DNA of 64,000 nt from assembly GCF_000189635.1 (NCBI RefSeq), contig NW_002475984.1:1328-65327 (forward strand). The letters run 5' to 3'. The notes beneath the pieces are model-generated. The model was given only the letters and a program-made list of their open reading frames with translations. It was not told where the DNA came from and ran no database searches. Position numbers and translations under genes: made by a program. Each line of letters starts with the position of its first letter. Position 1 is the first letter of the stretch. The DNA comes from Tetrahymena thermophila SB210 (lineage: Eukaryota; Ciliophora; Oligohymenophorea; Hymenostomatida; Tetrahymenidae). Below, one piece after another: positions 1-11,950 of the stretch.

Positions 1-330
1 ATATTTGTATTTAATTATTATATTTTTAGATCAGTTAGGTATTAAGACTATTAATTTTAATATTCATTTCAATCATATGAATTTCTAAAAAGTAAATTTT
101 TTCTCTAAGGTACTAACTAACTAACTGTTTCAATATTTACTAAAATTTGATCAATTTCTTTATCTTTTTTTGATTTATAAAGAATTTAAATTTTCTATTT
201 TACACAAGCAACTTGAAAGCAATATATTTAATTTTTTTAACTCTAAAATTAATAATTCAAAAATGAATGAAGAATATAATTCATCAAATTCTTTGATAAT
301 AAAAATTTAAATATATTAACCTATTGTAGA
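1..330 (-). pseudogene. Partial paralogue of the heptad coiled-coil gene at 1842-2213
   Basis: Read on the minus strand, this stretch aligns over most of its length with the upstream half of the coiled-coil gene about 2 kb to the right. It has the same order of segments: ...LKKLN-ILxxCL, then LYKSKKDKEIDQIL, then MIEMN. The non-coding upstream parts also match, including a TTTGATAATAAAAATTTAAA block and a run of five C. Relative to the other copy there is a small length change before the MIEMN segment that puts an in-frame TGA in the reading. The C-terminal part lies beyond the window's left edge, so I cannot say whether the gene is dead or uses an intron here. A tandem duplication is the simplest explanation. 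Confidence 0.5.
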
Positions 331-1034
331 ATAATTAATTATGTATCCCCCTTTTTAAGGAAATATCTTTTATTAACTTTTAATTGACTATTTTATGAAA
401 ATTAATTTTATAAAAATTTATGATATAATGTATGTTGTTTGAGTTTCAGAGTTTCTGAGTTTTGAATGTATGTATGACACATAGCGTAGTCAAAGTGTTT
501 CAAAAGTTTTAAAATAAATAAACTATTAAAAACTATTATTAAATATTTTATGAGTGCATTTTTATGTACTATTATATAATAGTATTTCTATTCTATATCT
601 AAAATGGTTGGTACTAACACTAAGCACATGTTAGTACATAAGAAATAGCTAATCGCTAGCAAAATTCATTTATAAATAAAATTCAATTTTATTAGCTGCT
701 CAAAATTAACTATGCTTTTAAAATTTATAAATATAAACAGGTTTTTATTTGAATTTTGTCTTTATTTGCTTTATTACAATTATATTTAGAAAACAAAAAA
801 ATAGATTCTTTTCATTTTTATAATATTTAGTTAACTCTTTATTTAAAAAATATCTCATAAACAATTTTTATCTTTATAGAGTATACGAATATATGTATAT
901 CAAAAATATATGAATTAATAAAGAATTAGCTAAAGAAAAGGACTTTTAGTTTTAGTATTGAATATGCTTATTACTAGGAGATTGATGAATCTTGATATAA
1001 AATATAAAAAATTTATTTATTAGAATCAAATGAA
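331..1034. other. Intergenic, AT-rich, one strong hairpin
   Basis: No convincing gene. It holds a perfect 9-bp inverted repeat at 611-637 and a locally less AT-rich patch around 430-500. The rest is homopolymer-rich A/T sequence. Confidence 0.5.
611..637. other. Perfect 9-bp inverted repeat with 9-nt loop
   Basis: GTACTAACA at 611-619 and TGTTAGTAC at 629-637 are exact reverse complements around CTAAGCACA. In sequence this AT-rich, a mixed-composition 9-bp stem stands out. It could be part of a small RNA, a transposon-end relic or chance; nothing nearby decides. Confidence 0.45.
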
Positions 1035-1885
1035 ATGATCTATAAAAATGAAATAATAATTAGAATCAAAAATATAAACAATTCTACTAAATTCTTAGAG
1101 GTGAGAGAGATTTAACAGATAAATGTGTATTCTAATGTAGAAAAATATTTATTAAGCCATAAAAAAGAGTTTGATTTCACAAAGTAAAATGGAAGAAATC
1201 ATAAAAAATTTGAATAAGCTAAGGTAAATTAAAAAATTATATTTTTAAAGTATAAAGTAAGTAAGTAATACTGATTTTATTATAATATTTCTTTTATGAT
1301 TAAGTTATGAATTTTATATATGGATAATTATAGATCCAAGAGATATCAACTGCTTCAATTTTGTTGGTGGAAATGAACTTTAAAATTGCAAAGCAGTTGA
1401 AAAAAGAAACTATTAGCTCAAGATCAAATCTATTTATGAATAAGTTCTTGTATTATAGAGTACAAACAAGCTGTGATTTTTATAAACTATTTTTTAAAAT
1501 TAAAATTAAATTTTATTCTTTTTCTAATATTTATTCAAAGAATCTATCTGAAGCAATTAAAATTAGTAAAATATTTATTGATAAAAGCATTTATATTATT
1601 ATACTTGTTGTTAAAGTTTTAGATATTCTATTGAAATATTCAAAATTTTAATTAAAATAATTTTTTTTTAAATAATTGTTTAAAAATGTTAAAAAAATTT
1701 ACTTGATAATTTGGTTACAATAATTAATTTTCTTTCATCAATTCTGTTTATATTTGACTAGATTAGATATATTTTTAGGTTAATTATTATTAAATATATT
1801 TAAGTTTTTAGGAGTTTTTTTGTTGCTACTATAGTGTTTCTTCAATTTTCTTAATTATTGTCCTCTAATCCTTCAAATCTATTGA
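1035..1885 (+). CDS. Tentative two-exon gene, unknown protein
   Basis: Exon 1 (1035-1223) opens with ATG and reads 63 codons with coding-like composition (for example VREIQQINVYSNVEKYLLSH). It ends at a GTAAAT donor. An ATTATAG acceptor before 1334 restarts the same frame, and the reading stays open to TGA at 1883-1885. The second half becomes very hydrophobic and low in complexity, and the last 44 bases overlap the convergent coiled-coil gene, so the real 3' end may lie earlier. The sequence just before 1035 ends in a plausible TTATTAG acceptor, so there may be an upstream exon. I recognise no domain. Confidence 0.3.
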
Positions 1886-2213
1886 ACTTTTAATTCATTC
1901 CACCAAGCTCACTTTTAATTCCAACAATCTCACTTTTAATTCCAACAATCTCACTTTTAATTCCAACAATCTCACTTTTAATTCCACCAAGCTCACTTTT
2001 AATTCCAGCAAGTTCATTTCTAATTTCTTACATAAAATTAAGCTATGCATCTATAAATTTAGATAATTTTCCATTCATTTCAATCATTTATTTTTCTAAA
2101 AGAGTCAAATTTTTCTCTTAGATGTCAGCACTATGATCAATATTTGCTAAATTTTGATTGATTTCATTACCTTTTTTCTATTTATAATAAAGTTTTTATT
2201 TTTTTCCAAGCAT
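1842..2213 (-). CDS. Small coiled-coil protein with heptads made by a minisatellite
   Basis: This is a 123-residue reading frame from ATG at 2213 to TGA at 1842, with several in-frame TAA/TAG codons read as Gln. The N-terminal half is charged and helical (NLANIDHSADIQEKNLTLLE). The C-terminal third is five near-identical seven-residue units of the type E-I/L-V/G-G-I-K-S, the pattern of a coiled coil, followed by a short polar tail. Upstream, a second open segment in another frame (LKKLN...RCLEKN) follows a good TTTTTTAG acceptor and is conserved in the paralogue at 1-330, so a 5' exon may be missing from my model. A structural or oligomerising role is likely from the heptads; no family recognised. 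Confidence 0.6.
1908..2012. repeat. 21-bp minisatellite, five tandem copies, coding
   Basis: Five head-to-tail copies start at 1908, 1929, 1950, 1971 and 1992. The inner three are identical. The outer two differ at the AACAAT/ACCAAG/AGCAAG triplets. The period of 21 equals seven codons, so each copy adds exactly one heptad to the coiled coil encoded on the minus strand. Copy-number change would lengthen the coil without breaking frame. Confidence 0.85.
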
Positions 2214-2888
2214 CTTTTTAGAATATTATTTAATTTTTTTAATTCTAAAAAATAATAATTAAAAAATCAATGAAGGATATATATAAAACAACAAATTCTT
2301 TGATAATAAAAATTTAAAAATATTAATTTCTTGTGAAATTATACTTCCCCCTTTTGAAGAATCTATCTTTCGTGGTGATATCTTTGAATGTCGATTAAAA
2401 TTAGGATTATTTTCTTCTTTTTCATTAATTTATAAATCTTTGTTATCATCACCCTTTTTATTTTAATATTTTTATCTAAGTATTAATTATATTAAAGCAA
2501 TTATAATATTATTCAATTTGATAATTTTTTCCTTAATTCGATTTAATAAAATTAATATTTAGCAAGCTAAGATTAGGATAATTCTAATTAGTTAGCAAAG
2601 AGTTTAAATAAATCTAATGTAATTGTATATTTTAATTAGATAATCAAATTTTTCTTCTGTTTTCAAATAGCAAATTTGATATTAAAAATTAAATTGTTGA
2701 ATTTTTCTAGAAATATTCTCAATTTATTTTAATTCTGTAAAATAAAAATATAAGTTAACAATTAATTGATAGATTGATTGATAAAAAACATTTATTAAAA
2801 TTGGTTGGTGTTTAAGCAAAAATAGAAATTAATGATTAGAAGATTCATTTTTAAAGGATAAAGTATTTTAAAATCAAGCAAATAAGTT
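2214..2888. other. Divergent intergenic region with conserved CCCCC block
   Basis: Lies between the minus-strand coiled-coil gene and the plus-strand TPR-like gene. The half nearest the coiled-coil gene is shared with the paralogue at the window start, including CCCCCTTTT around 2346-2355, which is unusual in such AT-rich DNA and may be regulatory. Nothing else recognised. Confidence 0.4.
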
Positions 2889-4352
2889 ATGCCATTCAAA
2901 ATGCTAAATGGCTTTAAAGGTACTTTTTTATTTAGCGTGGAGGAAAATAGTAGTGTAAATTTATAATTTCCTCATTTAAGGGACTTGAGTGATTTGATGG
3001 TGAAAAGAATTTAAGAAGAAAAAGTCAAAAATTTAAAGTTATTGGATTATTTAAAGCAGTTAGGAGAATAAGTAGGAGATTAAGATTTTTAAAATGATTT
3101 GAATGCATTTTTGATTTATGGGAAATAATTGATAATGATGTGCATGGCAAATGATACTTCAAGAGGAGATTTTTATATGATTGAATTTTACAAAATTATT
3201 ATTTCATCAATTGAAAAGGCTCTATTAAAAGTAAAAAGCGAAGAAGAAAAGGGTATTTTATAGGGTAAGTATTTCATGGTATTGTCAACTTTAGGTAGTA
3301 TTTACTTCAATTAGGGTTATTTAGACCATTGCTTTGAATGTACAAAGAAACTTCTTGAGTTATATAATGGAAAGAGGAATGAAAATAATAAATTTATGAC
3401 ATTTATTCCTGATAATGTCTTCTACATGATTGGTGAGGCAGAAAAAAGCAAATAAATTGGTCTTATAAGTTAAGAAATTGAATTTTTCTACTGTGATAAA
3501 GCTTCAGTTTTGTTTTAGCAACTCCAAAAATTCCAAGAAGCGCAGTAATTTTCAGATAAGGCCTTAGAAATTACTTTTTAAATAAAGGATAAACCAGGTT
3601 CTTTCTACTTTAATGCTTTTAATCAAAATATTTCATTAATTTTGCTTAGTGGAAACAATGAACAAGTGATAGCTCGCTACCAAAACATGGTAGATAAATT
3701 TGATTATAATAAGATAAAAGACTCAAAAGTATTGCTTGATAAATACTCATTAAGAATTATCTAGGCTATGCAGATATCAATGAATTTTTTCAAAGATAAA
3801 TTCAATGCATTTTGGGAACATTATTAAAAGTTCAAAGTAGATACTTAGTACAAGCAGAGTAGAGAAGAGGTTTTAAGACTTCATTGCACATATATTTAAA
3901 ACAATAATCCTGCATTTTTTTCGTAAAAAGAAACTCAAGAAAGAGTAGACTCTTTTATAGCCAAGTATGATGATATGTTTTTATAGAAATTCAAAGACAT
4001 ATTTTTTGCACCTCTTAAGCAAAAGTAGCAACCTTTATATGATTACTGCATGTATCTCTAGCATACAGAAGCTTAATATAAGTAAGGACTTATTCAAACT
4101 TTGCACCATCTAAATATGCTAAAATAAAATAAAAATCCAATTACATAAGAGTTCGAATTGATGTTTTACAAGAATATCAAAGTCTTTATCCAATTAGATT
4201 ATTTTATAGATTTATTTTGCAAAGAAATTCTTTTGCTTCCTGAAATAGAATCGGAGCCTCTCTAAATTACACAGCAAATAGACTTCATGTCTGAAGAAAA
4301 TAAAGAAAAAATTAGCAAATTAATTAAAAAATATAATAGAAAAATCGTCTGA
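2889..4352 (+). CDS. Unknown protein with TPR-like helical repeats
   Basis: A single-exon frame of 487 residues ending at TGA, with about 30 TAA/TAG codons read as Gln. ATG at 2889 opens MPFKMLNGFKGTFLF; a second ATG at 2901 has a better A-rich context and an upstream ATG at 2832 is also in frame, so the exact start is open. Two stretches look like tetratricopeptide helices: around LSTLGSIYFNQGYLDHCFEC and around ASVLFQQLQKFQEAQQFSDK, each with the small/aromatic spacing of a TPR. The rest is amphipathic helix. No signal peptide or membrane segment. TPR proteins act as scaffolds, but I cannot name the partner or family. Confidence 0.8.
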
Positions 4353-5473
4353 CTCAAAAATTAACTACAAATAACATAAATAATAAATAAATATATTTTT
4401 TCAGTAAATATTTTATATTCTACATAAATTTAATATATTTATTTCTTTATTATTTCAATACAAATCGATAATAAAATCAATGATAAAAAAATTAATAATT
4501 TTTATTTGGTAAATTATTGTGTAAAATTAAATTAAAATCAAAAAATTTAAATTTATTTAAAAAAATAAAAAATATTTTTTATTTTGGAGTAATTTTCTAA
4601 GAAAGAAAGCTCCTTTTAATAAATATAATTTTTGAGCAAATTATTCTTTTTTTAGAAGATCCTTTTGTTCTTCAGAAATAAATGATCTTTGATAAACTTT
4701 TATTTCTTATGATAAAAAATATTCATATCAAATATTCTAGTTTAAAAACATAAATGGATTAAAATCAATCAAGAAGGAGTTGCACTTTAAATATTTTTAG
4801 TAGAGAATTTTCAAATTAGTTTGAATATTAATTGTAATGTTTTTAAATATTAAAAATATGAAAGCATTTATTAATAGCAAATAATATAGAAGATAGAAGA
4901 ATATAAATCAGATTATATCAAGTTTATTTATGGGATTAATTCAAAGGATATTGATTGAATGCTTTGCTTGGGTGATTTCCAGTTTTGTCTTTGATCAACT
5001 CAATAAGAATGTTTGCTTATAAAATGAATGAGAGAAAGGTAAATGAAAAATTGAATAAAAAAGTGAATAGCAAGCAAGCAAGTAATAAATAAATACAATT
5101 ACAAAAATCTTTAATTTTTTAATATTTTGTGATTTGTAATTATGAATTTTTTAAATTGAAAAAAATTAAAAATTTTAGAAAGAAAATAAAAAGAACAATA
5201 ATTAAATAATTAATAAGAATAATAAATACCATAGCCATTTGAAACGGAAAACAAACAAAAAGAAACTAAGCAAGTAAAGCGAAGAGTTCATAAACAAACA
5301 GAATAACATTCTTTAAAATAAAAAAGTAAATTGTTGACTAAAGTCAAGCGAATCTAAAGAAAATTTTAAAACTAAAATATTTTTAAATTTCAAACTAGGC
5401 AAAAGAGACGTTTAAAGCGATTTCGAATTTAAATTATTGAAAATAAATATCTCACAATAAAAATTGAATTAAA
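4353..5473. other. Intergenic, no gene seen
   Basis: AT-rich with many short homopolymers. The last ~250 bases are A-rich and less T-rich, as is usual for 5' leaders here, leading to the AAAATGG start of the next gene. I see no conserved element. Confidence 0.5.
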
Positions 5474-6829
5474 ATGGCTGATGATAAATTTTGGGAGCCT
5501 ACAATCAAGTTATATACAGGCTTTATTAAAAAACCTTCTATGAGCGAAAAGCTACTTGCAAAACCTCCTTTTAAGTATTTATTTGACATCATCTTAGCAA
5601 CTATGGATGCAACAGGATTTGGACAAGGATTATATACAGATTAGGAAAAGGATGCAAATTATTATGAAAATAGAGATCTTAAAATTTTATTTTTGAGAAA
5701 GGTTATTGATTTGATTTAATATACTAACAAATCTAGTTTATAGGCCAAACCCAATAAAATCGTTGCTGGTTTGGAACCTGAGCATACTAACTCTTTCCTT
5801 TGCGAACTCCATAGAGTTGCTACAACTCCTGAATTATGCTAAAAGGGTAATAGTATAGTCAAAAAGTTATTGGCTAAAATTGAAAAAGAAACCTAAGGTG
5901 GTGGAGATGCAGGAGAAAAGCCTGCTGAGAAAGGAGGAGAAGAACCATAAAAGAAGCCAGAAAAGAAACCTTAATAGGAGCCACCTGCTGAACAACCAAA
6001 GCCTAAAAGAGAAGATCCTCCAAGTTAGCCTAAAGTCGAAAGAAGTAACAGCAAGGGTGTTGGAGGTTAAGTTGATGAGCCTGTTCCTGTAAATAGACAA
6101 AACATGCGTCCATCAAGTGCTGCTAAAGCCCCTCCAAAAATAGCTAATAATGTTAAAGTTGCTGATACTTAAAGTAAAGGAAAGGGCACAACTGGAGTTA
6201 TTGTTGATCGCGGAGATAAGGACGAAGATGATCAAAATGAAGCTGAACAAGCAGATAACAGAGGCAGTCAACCAGAAAATGCAGGCGGAAAAGGAGTTAG
6301 TAAGTTTACTAATCAAGCATTGAATGATAATCTAGGAATTGTGCCTTCTGCTTAAAAAGACTAAGGTGGAGAAGAAGGAGACAACTAAGGAGGTATTAAA
6401 TTCAAAAGAAAGATAGGAAATTAAAAGCCAACTATTGGTGGTTCTACTACTGCAACTGCTGGTGGCACTACTGCTGTCCTTCAAGGTGCTTCAAGTGGCG
6501 CAGATATTTCAGCTTTAACCTAGATGGTCTAAGAAATAGCTAAAAATGTTAATCCACTAGGAAAATCTCTTGAATTCATTGCTGATGATATCGAAAGCAT
6601 GAACCACGAATTAGATTATTGGACTAAATAATACAAGTAATACAAAGAAAAAATGTAAAACGAATTAAAGGTGACTGATGAAATGCTTTAGCCTATCTAA
6701 GACTAAATTGCAGAAATTGAAGAAAAAATCAGTGATAAGAGAAATAAGATATCAAATGTGAAGGCTTAATTAATAAAGAACTAATCCCAAATCTAAACTT
6801 TGCTCTACTCTGTTGTTTCAACCAAATGA
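5474..6829 (+). CDS. IFT54: Probable IFT54 (TRAF3IP1/DYF-11), intraflagellar transport B subunit
   Basis: A single exon of 451 residues. The N-terminal ~135 residues match the calponin-homology-like domain of the IFT54/MIP-T3 family. Recognisable stretches are IKLYTGFIKKPSMSEKLLAK, PPFKYLFDII, the segment NYYENRDLKILFLRKVID, and AGLEPEHTNSFLCELHRVA. A long low-complexity linker rich in K, E, P, G and Q follows (about 145-350). The C-terminal ~100 residues form a coiled coil (ESMNHELDYWTKQYKQYKEK onward), the part that in known IFT54 binds IFT20. This CH plus linker plus coil layout is the family's. It would act in the IFT-B complex carrying tubulin and other cargo in cilia. No intron. The A-rich leader precedes AAAATGG. 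Confidence 0.88.
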
Positions 6830-6888
6830 AAAGTAAGTGAATGTCGTTCATCTATTTATCTATCTATCTATAAAAAAAGCATCAATCA

Positions 6889-6906
6889 GTCAGCAAATTT
6901 GCCTGA
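6889..6906. terminator. Short palindromic hairpin downstream of IFT54
   Basis: GTCAG at 6889 and CTGAC ending near 6906 flank a self-complementary CAAATTTG core, 60 bases after the IFT54 stop. It could help define the 3' end of the transcript. Ciliate 3' ends are not known to need hairpins, so this is only a structural note. Confidence 0.3.
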
Positions 6907-8266
6907 CCATTTGTCTATCTAGCTAATTACAAACGTAATTAAGTAAGTAGTAATTAATTAAGTAAATAAATAATAATAAATAAAATAAATAAATGTTAGT
7001 CTGCTTTATATTTTTATCCATATACCTAAACAGTTTTGTTATTAAATAATTTAATAATATTTCTATTGTTCTTAAAGTTCTTTTTTAAATTAACATTTTT
7101 AAACAAAACTAAATTTAAATGATGATTCCTTCAATTCAACTTTTGGTATTTTAATGCTGTTATTTAGTCTAAGTTTATTGTTAAAAAGGCATTTTGAAAA
7201 TTCAAAGAATATGTTAACAAATTATTAGCCTTAAAATTTAATAAGTCAGTAAAAAAAATGAGAAACATTTTTTAAAGTTTTTTTTGTTTACATTCAAACA
7301 TAAAACAATTTAATTTTACAAGTTACTTTTCTAAAATTAACTAAAAATTCATTTTTAACTGTTTTAAATACATTTTTTTATAATTAACATTTCAAAAGAG
7401 TTAAAAAATACATTTATTCATTTTGTTTTTTCATTTAAATACAACAATTTTTTGAAAAACAAAACTAAAACTGTAATTAATTATAAAAATTTTTGATTTA
7501 TTTTTGGTTTTATTTTACAAGTAGATCTAAAATAAATTTTAAATAGTTAAAACTATTCTTTGAACTAGCAACCATTAAAATATTTTTTAAAAAGGAGGTA
7601 TAAATAAAGTCTCTAAGTAATACAAAGTATGACAAATCGGCTTTAAATTAATTAAAGTTTTAAGTTTAATAGTTTGTCAATTAAAATTTTAGTTTTTTAG
7701 AGCCAATTAATTATCTAAATATTTATAAGTATTTTAGGATCATAAAATTACTAAAATTGAAGGTTTATTTCTAAATTAGCATTTGATTTTTCTCGTATCT
7801 AATAAATTCCTTTAATTAGGTCATGCATAATTAAGCTTTCTAAGGTGCTTTTTTTAAATCTAATTTTATATAATTAAATTTATTTTTAAATAAAAATTAT
7901 TTAATTTTAAACAAACTATTATGAAATTATGAATAAGATTTTATTTAAATTTTATTAAAATATAGAAAAGATAAAATTTATGTTAGATTTTTAAATATTT
8001 TTAAATTAATAAACTCAGATTTGATCAAAATAAAAAAATATATTCATGATAACAAAACTTTTTTGAGATTTATAAAGACAATTAATTCTTAATGGTACAA
8101 TTTTTTTCAATATCAAAATTTTTTGTTTGTAAAATTGAGTTTTAATTCAGCTTATTAATAAAATATTGAAATAGTAACACTAAAAGTTAAAAAATAATAT
8201 TTCGAATTTTAGAAAGATTAAAAGAAATTTCAAGCGTTTTAAGTATTAGCGAAATAAAATAAGTAA
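6907..8266. other. Long AT-rich intergenic region
   Basis: 1.3 kb between two same-strand genes. It contains T- and A-runs and scattered short direct repeats but no open frame with coding-like composition and no known RNA. It probably holds the IFT54 3' UTR and the kinase promoter. Confidence 0.5.
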
Positions 8267-10565
8267 ATGAATCTTTAGAAGACTCCTGAAAGATTTAAGC
8301 AAGTTGATAATTATATCCTTAATTTAGATAAGATTTTAGGTTAGGGATCTTTTGGTTCAGTCTACCAAGCAATAGATATGAAAAATGGTGATAGACAAGT
8401 TGCCGTTAAGCAGATTTCTTAGACATCTATGAATAAGAATGCTGATAAATTAATGCAATTACTTAAAAATGAAATAAAAACTATGAAAATGATTAAAGAT
8501 AAAAATGTTGTGCAATTACTTGATGTTAGAAGATCTTCAAATAATATTTATTTAATAGTTGAGTACTGCAATGGTGGTTCATTAGAATCTTATCTCAATA
8601 AAAATGGTAAAAGATTATCAGAAACTGAAACATTGCGCATTATTCGTGAAATAGTTTCAGGCTTCAAATGCTTGTACGAATAAAAAATTGTACATAGAGA
8701 TTTAAAACCAGCTAACATTCTTTTACATGATGGAATACCTAAAATTGCAGATTTTGGTTTTTCTAAAGTAGTTGAGCATAGTATGGAACAAGCTGATTTA
8801 GCTTCTTTAGTTGGTTCCCCAATGTAAATCCTAAAATTATTTTTTTTTAATAAAAAGATTGTTTAAAATTACTGATTTTTAGAATGTCATTTGCAAGCAA
8901 AACACTCAAAAAAATTATTATTTGAAATTTAACGTTTATGCTTATTTATTTTTGAAATAATAAACAAAAAACAATTAGAAAAATAATATTTAGCTCTTTT
9001 AAATCGCTTGAAATCAATTATTACTTTTAAACATAAAAAATAGAATTACTTTTATATAAAATATTCATAAAATAAATTTTATTGAATGATTAATTAACTA
9101 AAATAAAAATAGATACATGTGTCCTTAGATATTAAATTGCTAGACTTATAGCAGCAAGTTAGACGTTTGGTCTTTGGGAATTATATTTTATGAAATGCTT
9201 TATGGAAAGACTCCTTGGAAAGCCAAAAGCGTTTTTGATTTAGCAAACAATATAAATAACACAAATTTAGAATTTCCATCAGCTCCAGTAGTCAGTAAGC
9301 GTACATAGCAACTGATAAAGAATATGTTGCAAAAGGAAGAGGAAAAAAGACTTGGATGGGAAGATCTATTTAAGATATTCCTTAGTGATATGGAAGAGGA
9401 AGAGGAGGAAGTTGATTAATTTGAAGAGGAAAATGTTGTATTAAAGGGAAGTGGATTGAAACTAAGTCATACTATGGAGGAAGAAAATCTTCATAAAAAA
9501 TAAATGGGTGACATAGAGACAATTAAGAAAACTCAAGAGCTAAATAAGAATTACTTCAAGAAAAAGAAAGCTTTCAACTCCATTCATGATGTAGAATTGT
9601 ATGAAGCTAAATTGCAAAAGCAAACTTCCAAAAACTAAAACGCTATAGAATAAGAAGAATAGATGACTGGTAGCTAAAAAAATATTGTTTGCAAAAGTGA
9701 AACAAAATCGGGAGACATATCTACTTTGTAAAAGGAAGCTTCTTAAAACAACACAGATTAAAGCAATATAGAAGAAATTAATGAAAGTGTGAGAGATTAA
9801 TACATGAGCAAATTTGAGCAATACACTTAAGAAGATTAGAAAAAGAAAATCATTTAAGAAATTGGGTAATGGGTATTGCACAGAAGAAATAAAGCAGTGT
9901 TTTTAAATGCCATCACAATCAAATTTTATGACTTGTTCGATTAGTAAATTATTGTTATGAATATGCAGAGCTTTTACAGAGTTATGTTCTTGCTTTCTAA
10001 GTACTAAACTATGATTATATATCGCATTTAGCAAAGACTTAAAACTAAAGTTTTGGAAAAAAGCAAGAAATTTACTTAAGAGTAGTGGAAAGTCTTTGTC
10101 AAAAGTAAAGAAAGACTCTAATTATTAAATTTCATAGAGAAAGACTTTGAAGTGATTAAGCAATTCTTTGAAGAACTTATGAAGAAGGCAGGAAATTATT
10201 TTGAAAATTTGATTCAAAGCAAAACAATTAAAAAAGAAGAAGAGGAATAAGTAAAAATGATGCAAAGCATATGCAATAAAACATTGATAGAAAAAAACAA
10301 ATTCGATAGTATTTATTATCAAGCACTCTGCGAATTCTATACATTCTTCAAGCAATATTGCTTTGAATAGAACTTCCTAGAAAATTAAGATATGATGGCC
10401 TTCTTAATGCACATCCATAACGCCACAAACATAAGAAGCTTTTTCAAATATACTCGTGAACCCAAATTTGATTTCATGAAATATTATGAAGAAGTTACTA
10501 GAGCTCCTGCATCACTCTTGTAGAGAATTCTCTACAAGTAGCAAATTTAGCAGTCTCAGTAATGA
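8267..10565 (+). CDS. ULK/ATG1-like serine/threonine protein kinase
   Basis: Two exons, 8267-8823 and 9113-10565, 669 residues; the GT...AG intron of 289 bases joins in phase. The kinase domain has all core elements: GQGSFGSVY at 25-33, catalytic VAVK with K48, HRDLKPAN with D145, DFG at 162-164, then GSPIYMCPQ, where the usual APE motif is CPQ (Q from a TAG codon). The GxGSFGxVY loop, DFGFSK and GSPxYM fit the ULK/ATG1 group, whose members start autophagy or, in ciliates and algae, act at cilia. After the domain come an acidic stretch (EEEEEVDQFEEENV) and about 300 residues of mostly helical, charged sequence with no family I recognise. Which ULK-type role it has cannot be told from sequence. 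Confidence 0.88.
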
Positions 10566-10630
10566 AAAAAAATATTTATTAGATTAAATATGAAATAGCA
10601 ATCTTTTAAGAAATTTAAATTAAATTTTAA

Positions 10631-11950
10631 ATTGGCAACAAACCATTTTTAATTATACAAAATTATTTTCAAACCCCTAAGAAAAAAATATTTATGAATA
10701 CAGCTTAATATATTAAAATAAATATAATTATTTCTGTCTTACTCAAAATCAAAAGAGAAATCTAGTTAGTTAGTTAGTTAATATTTTAAAATATTTTTAA
10801 TTTTATTATTTATCCTTAACTTTCATGTAAATCATTCTTATCAAACAAATAATCCTTCCATATTTTTTAATAAAAAAGAATAGATAAATTATTGACAATC
10901 AATTTTTTTATTGAAATTAATTATTAAATAAAATTTAAATAGTAATTTTTAAGGAAAATTTAATTAAAATTTATATTGCCAAACAAAAAATTAATAATAA
11001 AAAATAAAAATAATTTTCAAACCCTAAAAAAAAAATATTTATGAATAAAGCTTAATATATTAAAATAAATATAATTATTTTTGTCTTACTAAAAAATAAT
11101 ATAGAAATGTAGTTAGTTAGTTAGTTAGTTAATATTTTAAATAATCTTTAATTTTATTATTTATCTTTAACTTCCATTGCATCAAACAAATAATTGCATA
11201 TTATTTAATAAAAAAGAATAGATAAATTATTGCCTATAAATTTTTTTATTGATATTAATTATTAAATAAAATTGAAATAATAATTTTTAAGCAAAATTGA
11301 ATTAAATTTTAAATTGCCAAACAAACAATTTAAAATGATACAAATAATTTTCAAACCTCTAAGAAAAATATATTTATAAATACAGCTTAATATATTAAAA
11401 TAAATACGATTATTTCTGTGATGCTCAAAAAAAATTTAGCTCAATAGTAGTTAGCTAATATTTTAAATATTTTTTAATTTTATTATTTATCCTTAACTTT
11501 TATAAACATTCTTTACATTAAATAAACAATCCTTCGAAATTATTTGATAAAAATTATAAATTAAATTCTTTTAATGAATTATTTTTTTTATACTATTTCA
11601 ATTTTTTTAAAATTAAAAAATATTTATCTATCAGATTAAACATGAAATAGCAATTTTTAAGAAAAATATTTTAAATTTTCAAACAAACAATTTATAATTA
11701 TACAAGTAATTTTTTCAAACCCCTAAGAAAAATATATTTATGAATACAGCTTAATATATAAAAATAAATATAATTATTTTTTTCATACTCAAAAACAATT
11801 TATCTAAGTATTTAGTTAGTAAATATTTTAAATATTTTTTAATTTTATTATTTATCTTTAACTACCTTCAAATTAAACAAATAATCCTCCCATATTATTT
11901 AATAAAAAAATAAATAAATTATTGACAAACAATTTTTCTTTTGAAAAATT
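10631..11950. repeat. Four tandem copies of a ~340-bp non-coding repeat
   Basis: Copies begin near 10631, 10973, 11313 and 11676 (spacing about 340-363). Each has the same landmarks in order: a TTGCCAAACAAACAATT-like start, TTTTCAAACCCCTAAGAAA, GAATACAGCTTAATATATTA, a run of TTAG units, AATTTTATTATTTATCCTTAA, and CAAACAAATAATCC. Divergence between copies is by substitutions and small indels. No long frame is conserved, so it is non-coding. It lies 3' of the kinase gene. Confidence 0.75.

Noticed and set aside
5867-6316. Three short ORFs overlapping the IFT54 linker
   Set aside because: Frames cut by TAA/TAG under the standard code or antisense; the 451-residue IFT54 frame explains the region.
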